A stretch of DNA of 64,000 bases from Sanderia malayensis (Eukaryota > Cnidaria > Scyphozoa > Semaeostomeae > Pelagiidae), in contig RQOL01000531.1 in NCBI GenBank assembly GCA_013076295.1, positions 186,001 to 250,000 of the forward strand, in the 5' to 3' direction. Each line of letters begins with the position of its first letter. The stretch's first letter is position 1. Below the pieces are notes generated by a model. That model did no database searches, was not told the DNA's origin, and saw nothing but the letters and a program-made list of their open reading frames with translations. This document shows, one piece after another, positions 53,041 to 63,040 of the stretch. The translations under genes were made by a program, and so were the position numbers.

Positions 53041-53332
53041 ATGGAGAATTCCAATATTGCTTTGTCTGAACCTCAGCGAGAAATTTTAAACACAGCATTT
53101 ACGAATGGTTTAATTTCTACTTCGAATAATTTTTCTGCCGAATTTAACAAGCTCTCAGAGAAGACTGGTTTGTCTGTAGCCAAAATAAAAGTATGGATAA
53201 ACAACCGAAAGCGCCGTCGAGATAAAGCTTCCGGACAGAACGAGGACAGTGCCACGTTTTCGCATGCCAAATCAAAGTTTTCCAGAAAACTATCCGGACA
53301 TAACATGTTTTGTTCATCGCTGTGGAGTGGAG
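53041..53332 (+). CDS. Putative first exon of a divergent homeodomain protein
   Basis: An ATG at 53041 opens a frame of about 97 codons ending at a consensus splice donor (GAG-GTATTT, GT at 53333). Residues ~8-62 fit a homeodomain. There is LSEPQREILNTAF (helix 1), LSEKTGLSVAKIKVWINNRKRRR (helices 2-3), with Trp48, Asn51 and Arg53-type positions as W-I-N-N-R-K-R, and a basic end. Position 50 is Asn and position 49 Ile rather than the usual Gln-50 and Phe-49, so it is atypical. A longer frame begins at 52921, but the 53041 Met fits the domain start better. Downstream exons were not found, and it could be a retained fragment. It would act in the nucleus as a DNA-binding protein. Confidence 0.5.
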
Positions 53333-53702
53333 GTATTTTGTAACAACTTTTTAGTTGTTTTGTTTGATCTTTTACAACATTTTATTGTGGTCGTGAAAGC
53401 CAGGGACTGGCCAAGTTGGCTAGTAGAATCCCTCGGGTTCAATATTATACACTTCTGTCTTCGTCTTGAATCAAAACAATCAATTTCGACAGTAGCTTTA
53501 CCGTTAAGAACTGAACGTTGTCATTATATTTCCTGTTTTGAATTATTTATGAATTGTAAATTAATTTATTTTATTTTCTTATGTACGTACTAAAACATGG
53601 AATCACCTAAGGCCACCTTTTGCAACCACGTGAAGCTAGCTAGCTATACCTGGAACCAGCACAACGACAACAACTATTATTATCTCACCTATCATATATA
53701 TA
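53333..53702. other. Unassigned, possibly intron
   Basis: AT-rich sequence without recognised coding region. A possible continuation of the homeodomain gene's intron. Confidence 0.3.
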
Positions 53703-54545
53703 CTAGGAAGGCTGGCGCGCTTCGCGCGCCACCTCCCTAGTGTTTTGGCCTCCGATGTGAGTGGAACAGCGGTCTTGAACAAAAGTGGGGTGGGTTTCTG
53801 TTGTTTTGGCCTTCGATGTGAGTGGAACAGCGATCTTCAACAAAAGGGGGGTGGGTTTCTGATGCTTAGGCCTTCGATCCGAGTGGAACAGCGATCTTGA
53901 ACAAAAGTGGGGTGGGTTTCTGATGCTTTGGCCTTCGATCTGAGTGGAACAGCGATCTTGAACAAAAGTGGGGTGGGTTTCTGTTATTTTGGTTTTCGAT
54001 CTGAGTGGAACAGCGATCTTGAACAAAAGTGGGGTGGGTTTCTGTTGTTTTGGCCTTCGATGTGAGTGGAACAGCGATCTTCAACAAAAGGGGGGTGGGT
54101 TTCTGATGCTTTGGCCTTCGATCTGAGTGGAACAGCGATATTCAACAAAAGTGGGGTGGGTTTTTGATGTTTTGGCCTTCGATCTGAGTGGAACAGCGAT
54201 CTTGAACAAAAGTGGGGTGGGTTTCTGTTATTTTGGCTTTCGATCTGAGTGGAACAGCGATTTTGAACAAAAATGGGGTGGGTTTCTGTTGTTTTGGCCT
54301 TCGATCTGAGTATAACAGAGATCTTGAACAAAGGTGGGGTGGGTTTCTGTTGTTTTGGCCTTCGATGTGAGTGGGACAGTGATCTTGAAGAAAAGTGGGG
54401 TGGATTTCTATTGTTTTGGCCTTCGATGTGAGTGGGACAATGATCTTCAACAAAAGTGGGGTGGATTTCTATTGTTTTGGCCTTCGATGTGAGTGGGACA
54501 GTGATCTTCAACAAAAGTGGAGTGGGTTTGGATGCGAGTGGAAAA
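53703..54545 (-). mobile_element. Helitron-like terminus: GC hairpin plus 60-bp minisatellite
   Basis: 53712-53733 holds GGCGCGC-TTC-GCGCGCC, a strong hairpin. On the minus strand it is followed by CAGCCTTCCTAG and then T at 53703, the hairpin-then-CTAG-T order of a Helitron 3' end. Directly beside it are about 13 tandem units of ~60 bp (consensus parts TCGATCTGAGTGGAACAGCG and AACAAAAGTGGGGTGGG), as in minisatellite-bearing Helitron-like elements. The 5' TC end was not identified. Because the period is a multiple of three, several frames stay open. The long ORFs here are therefore not evidence of a gene. Confidence 0.6.
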
Positions 54546-54559
54546 GCCATCGAGTGAAG

Positions 54560-55228
54560 AGGAACTCTCTCTCCGATGTTTTCGATGTTTTAACATATAT
54601 TGTCTCAGATCGGCTCTCTGTAGAATTATTGTTATTTAATTATTACTGGAAAGATATTGACAACAAAATCATAACTTGCAATTGCATTCCTCCCCGGCCC
54701 ATGTTGTGATTGTTTGCCAACAGGAAGCTATTGTTACGTAGATGAACAGCTGTCAGTTCAGCTTTTTGCAGTTATTTTCTGGCTGTGTGCTGATTAGCGA
54801 GTAACAGCAGGCTGATCGAAGTGGCTAGAACAGCGACGCATGCGAAGGGACACGACTGAAGGGGGAGTGCGAGAACAATTACGTAGTGGCCTCGTTATGG
54901 TGTTAAGTTGTTGTAAAAGTAAAGCATGTCCACCCGAATTTGTACCAGAAACTGTATGTAGTTGGGACGAAATCAAGCTGTTGTAATTATATCTTTAATT
55001 GATAATGTCAATGACTTTGACTGCTTAGTGGGGTAATTCCCCAGGAGAGGGTGTATATAGGGGGTGCTTGCTCCACTTATAGATGGTTCAAGTTGGAGAG
55101 GAATCACGGACACGTATCTTGTTATTGGATATCGTCTAGGGAATCCGGTCAGTTATATGGTTGCAGCTCTAAAATTATAATAGATTGATGGAATATTCCG
55201 AAGTACATGACAGTCGTTTGTGTGAAGC
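54560..55228. other. Unassigned; TATA-like motif near 55052
   Basis: No domain. A 29-codon Cys-containing ORF at 54897-54986 and a GTATATAGGGGG motif near 55050 are present. Neither is enough for a gene call. Confidence 0.3.
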
Positions 55229-55678
55229 TTGAAGAGATTACAGTCAACGGAAACTAACGCTGCAAAGAGGAACAAAATGCTAAAGTCACGGATACAGCAG
55301 AGACATCGTGATATTTATTTGAAAAGTCCAACTGGCTTTCGTTTCTCTGATGTTCTTTTCACTCCAACAACTCTTCTGATTTTCATGGGACATTGCAAAA
55401 CATTGCATCATCAGAACCATGTATTTTGCACGAACTATTCCAGTGAAGAGAGATGCAATCTCAGAACAAAGGACACCATTCTACTTCCTGTTGGCGAAAA
55501 ACCACAACATGGGCCCGTTCCAGATTCCGGACTCGGTCTTTTAAAGATAGACGTCTCGGACCTTGGAATGACTAATACCAAAATATATCGAATTTCAAAT
55601 AGTGACGTAAATCCTGACTCAAGGCCAGAACACCGTTCGCTGGAAACAACATTTGGGGATGAGATCTCAGTAGTTTAG
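55229..55678 (+). CDS. Unrecognised ORF (149 codons, no ATG at its start)
   Basis: The frame opens at a TTG and its first ATG is some 17 codons in (55280). It has a basic N-terminus, a hydrophobic patch (TTLLIFMG), several His/Cys and an acidic C-terminal half. No domain is recognised. It ends just before the tandem array and could be an exon or chance. Confidence 0.25.
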   Translation: MKRLQSTETNAAKRNKMLKSRIQQRHRDIYLKSPTGFRFSDVLFTPTTLLIFMGHCKTLHHQNHVFCTNYSSEERCNLRTKDTILLPVGEKPQHGPVPDSGLGLLKIDVSDLGMTNTKIYRISNSDVNPDSRPEHRSLETTFGDEISVV

Positions 55679-55699
55679 TTTAACTTGGACACATCTCTG

Positions 55700-56100
55700 G
55701 AAATAATGGGAACATCGAAAAGCGAAAAACACGGAGCTGCTCGGCGAATTCCATGCTAACGTTATGTGGAATTTTCGAAATGAATTTAAGAAGAATTGCA
55801 GAGAAAATCACTGGAGAATCGAGGTGGAAATTTGCTTCCTGTGGCAAGTCAGGCCGATTCTTTTGAAAAAAACAATAGACTTCCTGGGAAAGTTTTCGAT
55901 TCAGAAAAAGCTGAATATCTCGAAAACGAAAGAGAAATTAACAAAAAGCAATTCTCATTTTACTTCACAAGGATACGTCGAGCAGATCGGTGCGTCTTTC
56001 GCGGCGCTAGACCGAAAACTGTAGAAGGAGTTCAGTGACAACGGAGGGCGAGTTTTCTTTTGTTTAGAGCACCTCACGTGACATCACGTTTTATATATTA
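55700..56100 (-). repeat. Diverged partial unit at the left edge of the tandem array
   Basis: The minus-strand TATA box (TATATAAAA at 56089-56098) and the flanking GACCATCC-GCAGCGGCGGACACG (from 56103) are shared with the other units. The body (GATTCAGAAAAAGCTGAATATCTCGAAAACGAA) is only loosely similar to the same place in the full units. The array's edge therefore looks older or is subject to less homogenisation. Confidence 0.55.
56089..56100 (-). promoter_or_regulatory. TATA box at array unit boundary 1
   Basis: TAATATATAAAAC on the minus strand, about 110 bp upstream (in plus coordinates, to the left) of the neighbouring unit's AATAAA. Confidence 0.5.
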
Positions 56101-58276
56101 GTGACCATCCTGCAGCGGCGGACACGTTAAGCAATCCGTTCTAATTAAAGTTGATTAAGTTGCGATAAGTAAGATCACTGTTCGTCGGACACGCAAAGCA
56201 ATAGAACTTTATTTGAAATAATTGAAATGCTCCATTCCCCGACCACATGGTCCATGGAAGCCGTGAGTTCCAATTTTGATTCCAAGATTGTTCCAGGTCC
56301 ATGTTTTCTGTGATGATTTAACTTGAAATCATTCAAATCTTCAAAGTTGTATCCATTCCCCCAAAGCATGGTCCACGGAATCCCCGATCCCTTGTTCCAT
56401 TCCAAGGTTGTTCTGGGTCCATGTTTTCTCCCATGAGTTAATTTGAAATGATTCTGATCCTCATATTTCCATCCTTTCCCCCACGGAAGCCCCGAGGTCT
56501 GATTCCACCGCAAGGTTGTTCCAGGTCCATTTTTTCCACGATGCAAATGTTCGTGCACTTCTGAGCGTGCCAGAAATGTCTCGATTTAAACCGAACAGAG
56601 AGAAGCATTGCGATCGAATAGTATAATGTATCATAATTGGATCCATTTAATTCGAAATTTCGATTGGAGAATGTACAATATTAAAAATACAACTCAAATT
56701 CGTAAAAACATATTTACGACCACAGGAATCCATGCAAGCAATACAAAAGCGCATTATGAAAATTTTAGAGGGGCACCAAAGTGAAATGTTTCTGAACACG
56801 CATTCGAAATTTCGTGATATAAAAGGGTTTTAAATACAGCAGATCATGAAAGTTCTCAATCAATTCACTCACATGTGACACGCCAAATCGACGACTTTCG
56901 TGTTTTGAATTGCAGGTCAGTGAATCCATGTGAAGTGGGATTTGCCGTGCTTCTCCGCACGCCCTGCTTCAATGCAATATGAAAATAGCTGTTTTTGACT
57001 GTGGCCAGTTAGACTTTCACATGGGAATCTGCAAAAATCGATTTAGAATTTTAGTATTGATCGATCAGAGCTGTTTGAAACAAATCAGAGTCAATTTATA
57101 GAGAATATGATTGAGATGTTGAAAATATATTGCACGGCTGGAGAAATTTGAAAAGCGAGTTGTTGATCACGGAATCTGAGCTGAATAAAACAATACAGCT
57201 GAGGGGAAAATATAGAAAAAACTTAGCCACTTACCCGTGAGTTCTTTGGGAAACAGTTCTGAATGGCAAGTTTCAAGTAAAATTCCAGTTGATTGCAAGG
57301 AAGGGCGGAATAGCTTTTAGACAACTGCGTGTGCTTTGAATGGCTTCGTTTCAGTGAAATCACAAAATTGTCGTTTCCGAAATTCGTTCTTTAGATGGTT
57401 GCATCCAGAACTGTATTTAAAAAAGCAGAAATTGATCATTCATCGTTTTAGTATTCGATTTAGTACGAAAAGATTTGTAAAGGAAAAATTATTTAGAATT
57501 TCAGGCGCCTGAAAGTTCTGTAAACAACGGATCAGAATAAATCGAAAACAAAATAAAAATAATACAGGAGTTTAGTAGAGGCAAATAGAAACAACTTAGG
57601 AACTTACCAGTTAAATCCCGAGAAGCTTTTAGTTGGAAATCTCGAGTAAAACGGCAGCAAAAATAAAACGCAGCCACAAAACGAAATAATTTCATTCGGT
57701 TTGTCCCGGCCCAAATTCGAAAATGGACATCCACTGCACGTTCGCTCAAGGAAGGAAGGAACTTCCTCGCCAATCAAAGGTCTCAGTAACAAAGCAGGCT
57801 GTCGGATTAGTGTCAAACGCAACAGGGATTCATTGTTTCGAAAACGGTAAACAACGCACGGTGGATCTTTCCAGAAGCACGACGTCATTTCAAATGCATT
57901 TAGCCACGGGGGTCGCATGGCACAGCACGTTTTGTTCGACTCGATGCTTTAGTACGCGAGGAAGCTCGGGTCACGTCCCCCTCGCACGCAAAACAAAAGT
58001 CGAGGCACGGCAGCATCTGACACAGCAAACAAAGCAGACTTCAAACGAAAACAAAGGGCGGAAGGATTTTCAGGGCAGAAAAAGTGAAATATCTGAAAAA
58101 CGAAAACGAATTTCGAAAAAGAAAATACATTAGAGTAATATAGACGTTAGTGGGAATAATTGCGAGTGGTTTTCGAAAAGAACAGATCGGGGAAATTTTA
58201 GGAGTAGTGACCACAAAGGCCCGTCGCTGGGGGCCTTTGACGGGGCGCTTCCGTGCCGCTCCAATTTTATTATATA
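56101..58276 (-). repeat. Tandem unit A (2.18 kb), possible minus-strand transcription unit
   Basis: Bounded by TATA boxes at 56089-56098 and 58264-58276. On the minus strand, from its TATA: a first segment with frames of 90-104 codons, then a donor (AACTG-GTAAG, ~57607). A second donor-like site follows (~57229, GGGTAAG), then an acceptor TTTTTGCAG (~57031). A ~105-bp repeat region (56560-56225) encodes HGPRTTLEWN...GNGYNFEDLNDFKLNH-like repeats, and AATAAA ends it at 56213-56208. A minus-strand Met (57677) starts a hydrophobic, signal-peptide-like stretch (MKLFRFVAAFYFCC) reaching the first donor. No known domain. Coding status is uncertain. Confidence 0.6.
58264..58276 (-). promoter_or_regulatory. 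TATA box at array unit boundary 2
   Basis: CTATATAATAAAAT on the minus strand, at the same place relative to the conserved GACCATCC block as in the other units. Confidence 0.5.
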
Positions 58277-58832
58277 GAGACCATCCTACAGCGGCGGACA
58301 CGTTAAGCAATCCGTTCTAATTAAAGTTGATTAAGTTGCGATAAGTAAGATCACTGTTCGTCGGACACGCAAAGCAATAGAACTTTATTTGAAATAATTG
58401 AAATGCTCCATTCCCCGACCACATGGTCCATGGAAGCCGTGAGTTCCAATTTTGATTCCAAGATTGTTCCAGGTCCATGTTTTCTGTGATGATTTAACTT
58501 GAAATCATTCAAATCTTCAAAGTTGTATCCATTCCCCCAAAGCATGGTCCACGGAATCCCCGATCCCTTGTTCCATTCCAAGGTTGTTCTGGGTCCATGT
58601 TTTCTCCCATGATTTAATTTGAAATGATTCTGATCCTCATATTTCCATCCTTTCCCCCCATGGAAGCCCCGAGGTCTGATTCCATTCCAAGGTTGCTCCA
58701 GGTCCATCTTTTCCACGATGCAAATGTTTGTGCACTTCTGAGCGTGCCAGAAATGTCTCGATTTAAACCGAACAGAGAGAAGCATTGCGATCGAATAGTA
58801 TATCATACATGTATATCATTTTGAATAGTATA

Positions 58833-58932
58833 NNNNNNNNNNNNNNNNNNNNNNNNNNNNNNNNNNNNNNNNNNNNNNNNNNNNNNNNNNNNNNNNNNNN
58901 NNNNNNNNNNNNNNNNNNNNNNNNNNNNNNNN
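58833..58932. other. Assembly gap (100 N)
   Basis: Exactly 100 undetermined bases, the conventional size for a gap of unknown length. It lies inside a tandem unit, where collapse of repeats is likely. Confidence 0.99.
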
Positions 58933-60576
58933 GTAAATCATAATTGGATCCATTTAATTCGAAATTTCGATTGGAGAATATACAATATTAAAAATACAAC
59001 TCAAATTCATAAAAAATATTTAGGACTACAGGAATCATGCAAGCAATACAAAAGCGCATTATGAAAATTTTAGAGGGGCACCAAGTGAAATGCTTCTGAA
59101 CACGCATTCGAAAATTCGTCGTGATATAATAAGGGTTTTAAATACAGCAAATCATGAAAGTTCTCAATCAATTCACTCACATGTGACACGCCAAATCGAC
59201 GACTTTCGTGTTTTGAATTGCAGGTCAGTGAATCCATGTGAAGTGGGATTTGCCGTGCTTCTCCGCACGCCCTGCTTCAATGCAATATGAAAATAGCTGT
59301 TTTTGAGTGTGGCCAGTTAGACTTTCACATGGGAATCTGCAAAAATCGATTTAGAATTTTAGTATTGATCCATCAGAGCTGTTTCAAACAAATCAGAGTC
59401 AATTTATAAAGAATATGATTGAGATTTCGAAAATATATTGCACGGCTGGAGAAATTTGAAAAGCGAGTTGTTGATCACGGGATCTGAGCTGAATAAAACA
59501 ATACAGCTGAGGGGGAAATATAGAAAAACTTGGCCACTTACCAGTGAAGTTCTTTGGGAAACAGTTGCAAATAGCAAGCTCGAAGTAAAATTCCAGTTGA
59601 TTGCAAGGAAGGGCAGAATAGCTGTTAGACAACTGCATGTGCTTTGAATGGCTTCGTTTCAGTGAAATCACAAAATTGTCGTTTGTGAAATTCGTTCTTT
59701 AGATGGTTGCATCCAGACCTGTAATTATAAAAGCAGAAATTGACAATTCACGATTTTAGCATTCGATTTAGCATTGAAAAGATTTCTAAACCAAAAAATT
59801 ATTCAGAATTTTAGATCGCCTAGAAAGTTCTGTAAACAAGGGATCATAATAAATCGAAAACAAAATAAGAACGACACAGAGGAGTTTAGTAGAGGGAAAT
59901 GGAAACAACTTAGCAACTTACCAGTTAAATCCGAGAAGCTTTTCGTTGGAAATCTCGAGTAAAACCGGAGCAAAAATAAAACGCAGCCACAAAACGAAAT
60001 AATTTCATTCGGTTTGTCCCGTCCCAAATTCGAAAATGGACATCCACTGCACGTTCGCTCAAGGAAGGAAGGAACTTCCTCGCCAATCAAAGGTCTCAGT
60101 AACAAAGCAGGCTGTCGGATTAGTGTCAAACGCAACAGGGATTCATTGTTTCGAAAACGGTAAACAACGCACGATCGATCTTTCCAGAAGCATGACATCA
60201 TCCAGACGCAATAATTGTCAGGGGGTCGCACGGCACAACGCGTTTTGTTCGACGCGATGCTTTAGTACGCGAGGAAGCTCGGGACACGTCCCCCTGGCAC
60301 GCAAAACAAAAGCCTCGGCACTGCAGGATCTGACAAAGTGCACAAAGCAACCTTCAAACGAAAACAAAGGGCGGAAGGATTTTCAGGGCAGAAAAAGTGA
60401 AATATCTGAAAAACGAAAAGGAATTTCGAAAAACAAAATACGTAATAGTAATATAGAGGCGAGTGGGATGAATTGCGACTGGTTTTCGAAAAGAACAGAT
60501 GGGGGAAATTTGAGGAGTAGTGACAACAAAGTCGGTCGGTTGGTGGCCTTTGACGGGGCGCTTCCGTGCCGCTCCA

Positions 60577-60590
60577 ATTTTATTATATAG
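60577..60590 (-). promoter_or_regulatory. TATA box at array unit boundary 3
   Basis: CTATATAATAAAAT on the minus strand, identical to boundary 2. Confidence 0.5.
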
Positions 60591-60694
60591 AGACCATCCC
60601 GCAGCGGCGGACACGTTAAGCAATCCGTTCTAATTAAAGTTGGTTAGTTTGCGATAAGATCAGTCGTCGGACACGCAAAGAAAAAGAATTTTGT

Positions 60695-61150
60695 TTGAAA
60701 TCATTGATGTCCTCATACTGCCATCCATTCCCCACCATTAGCTCAATGGAATCCCCGAGTCCCCATTTCCATTCCAAGGTTGTTCTAGGTGCATGATGAC
60801 TTAAATTGAAATCCTTGAAGTCGTCATAGTTGGAACCATTCCCCGACCACATGGTCCATGGAATCCCCGAGTTCCGATTTGCATTCCAAGGTTGTTCCAG
60901 GTCCATATTTTCTCCCATGACTTAACTTGAAATGATTCAAATCTTCAAAGTTGCATCCATTCCCCCACAGCATGGTCCATGGGATCCGCGATCCCAACTT
61001 TCATTCCAAGGTTGTTCTGGGTCCATGCTTTCTCCCATGATTTAATTTGAAATGATTCTGATCCTCATATTTCCATCTTTTCCCCCATGGAAGTGCAAAG
61101 GTTGCATTCCATTCGAATGTTGTTCCAGGTCCATTTTTTCCGCGATGCAA
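60695..61150 (-). repeat. ~105-bp coding-like minisatellite (largest block, unit C)
   Basis: Repeats share CATTCCAAGGTTGTTC(C/T)(A/G)GG, TCCATGG(A/G)ATCC and GAAATGATTC(T/A)(G/A)ATC. On the minus strand each unit translates to a ~34-residue repeat rich in Gly, Trp, Asn and His (GPGTTLEWN, IPWTM, FEDLNDFKL). Three copies stand in units A, B and D and about five here. Confidence 0.75.
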
Positions 61151-63025
61151 ATGTTCGTGCACTTCTGAGCGTGCCAGAAACGTCTCGATTTAAACCGAAC
61201 GGATAGAATCGTTGCGATTGAATTTTATATCAGAAAACATAATTGGATCCATTTAATTCGACATTTTGATTAGAGAATAGACAATATTAAACATACAGAT
61301 CAAATTGGTAAAAACATATTTGCAACTACACGAATTCCATGAAAGCAATACAAAAGCGCATTGTGAAAATTTTAGAGGGGTCCCAAAGTTAGATGCATCT
61401 AAACACGCAGTCAAAAATTCACAATATATAAAATGGTTTCAAATACAGCAGATCATGAAAATTTTTAGTTGATTCACTCACATATTTCACAGACCAAATG
61501 CACAACTTTGGCGTTTTGAATTGTAGCTCAGTGGTGATCACTTTTCCAGTTTAGAATCCATGTGAAGTGGATTCTAAACAGCACACGTTTATGTTATGCA
61601 GAACGAAAATGACGTGCTTGACATCCATTACTTTCAAGCCTTCGGATGGCCAGTCGTGAACAGTTCTGTGGATGCCAGGGAGAAAGGGTTTCGTGGGATT
61701 TCATGCTTTTGGGCACGGCCTGCTTCAATGCAATATGAAAATAGCTGCTTTCGAGTCTGGCCAGTTAAAGTTTCACATGGAAATCTGCAAAAATCGATTT
61801 AGAATTTTAGTATTGATCGATCAGAGCTGTTTGAAACAAATCAGAGTCAATTTATAGAGAATACGATTGAGATTTTGAAAATATATTGCACGGCTGGAGA
61901 AAGTTGAAAAGCGAGTTGTTGATCACGGAATCTGAGCTAAATAAAACAATACAACTGAGGGGAAAATATAGAAAAAACGTAGCCACTCACCAGTGAAGTT
62001 CTTTGGGAAACAGTTGTGAATAGCAAGTTCCAAGTAAAATTCCAGTTGATTGCAAGGAAGGGCAGAATAGCTTTTAGACAACTGCATGTGCTTTGAATGG
62101 CTTCGTTTCAGTGAAATCACAAAATTGTCCTTTCTGAAATTCGTTCTTTAGATGGTTGCATCCAGACCTGTAATTATAAAAGCAGAAATTGATAATTCAC
62201 GGTTTTAGCATTCGATTTAGTATTGAAAAGATTTGTAAAGCAAAAAATTATTCAGAATTTTAGATCGCCCAGAAAGTTCTGTAAACAACGGATCATAATA
62301 AATGGAAAACAAAATAAGAAGGACACAGAGGAGTTTAGTAGAGGCAAATAGAAACAACTTAGGAACTTACCAGTTAAATCCCGAGAAGCTTTTAGTTGGA
62401 AATCTCGAGTAAAACGGCAGCAAAAATAAAACGCAGCCACAGAACGAAATAATTTCATTCGCTTTGTCCCGTCCCAAATTCGAAAATGGACATCCACTGC
62501 AGGTTCGCTCAAGGAAGGAAGCAACTTCCTCATCAATCAAAGGTTAGAGTAACAAAAGACGCAATGGGATTAGTGTCAAACGCAACAGGGATTCATTGTC
62601 TCGAAAACGGTAAACAACGCACGATCGATCTTTCCAGAAGCATGACATCATCCAGACGCAATAATTGTCAGGGGGTCGCACGGCACAACGCGTTTTGTTC
62701 GACTCGATGCTTTAGTACGTGTCAAAGCTTTCGACATCTCCCCCTGGCACGCGAAACAAAAGCCTTGGCACGGCAGTATCTGACAAAGTGCACAAAGCAA
62801 ACTTCAAACGAAAACAAAGGGCGGAAGGATTTTCAGGGCAGAAAAAGTGAAATATCTGAAAAACGAAAACGAATTTCGAAAAACAAAATAGATATTAGTA
62901 ATATAGACGTGAGTGGGAATAATTGCGAGTGGTTTTCGAAAAGAACAGATCGGGGAAATTTTAGGAGTAGTGTTCTCAAACGTGCATCGCTGGGGGTCTT
63001 TGAGCGTTGTTTCCGTCACCGCTCA

Positions 63026-63040
63026 GATATTATATATATG
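63026..63040 (-). promoter_or_regulatory. TATA-like element at array unit boundary 4
   Basis: CATATATATAATATC on the minus strand. The surrounding sequence differs from boundaries 2 and 3 but the AT-rich core is kept. Confidence 0.45.

Larger units (their letters stand above)
58277..60590 (-). repeat. Tandem unit B (2.31 kb, contains the assembly gap)
   Basis: Same order as unit A: TATA at 60577-60590, first donor ~59920, acceptor ATAATTACAG ~59727, second donor ~59539, acceptor TTTTTGCAG ~59338, repeat region 58715-58395, and AATAAA at 58389-58384. A one-base deletion before the first donor shifts the MKLFRFV frame, unlike units A and C. On the plus strand a 184-codon frame (60036-60590) overlaps the first segment. 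100 N at 58833-58932 interrupt it, so its true length is unknown. Confidence 0.6.
60591..63040 (-). repeat. Tandem unit C (2.45 kb), expanded repeat region, AATAAA lost
   Basis: TATA-like ATATATATAAT at 63026-63040, first donor ~62369 (AACTG-GTAAG), acceptor ~62165, second donor ~61989 (CACTG-GTGAG), acceptor TTTTTGCAG ~61796. Its repeat region (61150-60695) carries about five ~105-bp copies instead of three. The hexamer is changed to AACAAA (~60692). The hydrophobic Met-initiated stretch at 62447 reaches the first donor in frame, as in unit A. The plus strand has a 185-codon frame (62486-63043) parallel to that in unit B but with many amino-acid differences. Confidence 0.6.

Noticed and set aside
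53703..54550. Minus-strand ORFs of up to 188 codons as a repeat-protein gene
   Set aside because: They come from a 60-bp minisatellite whose period is divisible by three. Several frames are open at once, so openness says nothing about coding.
54897..54986. 29-codon Cys-containing ORF as a small peptide gene
   Set aside because: No signal peptide, no supporting context and no repeat in the neighbourhood. Chance is likely.
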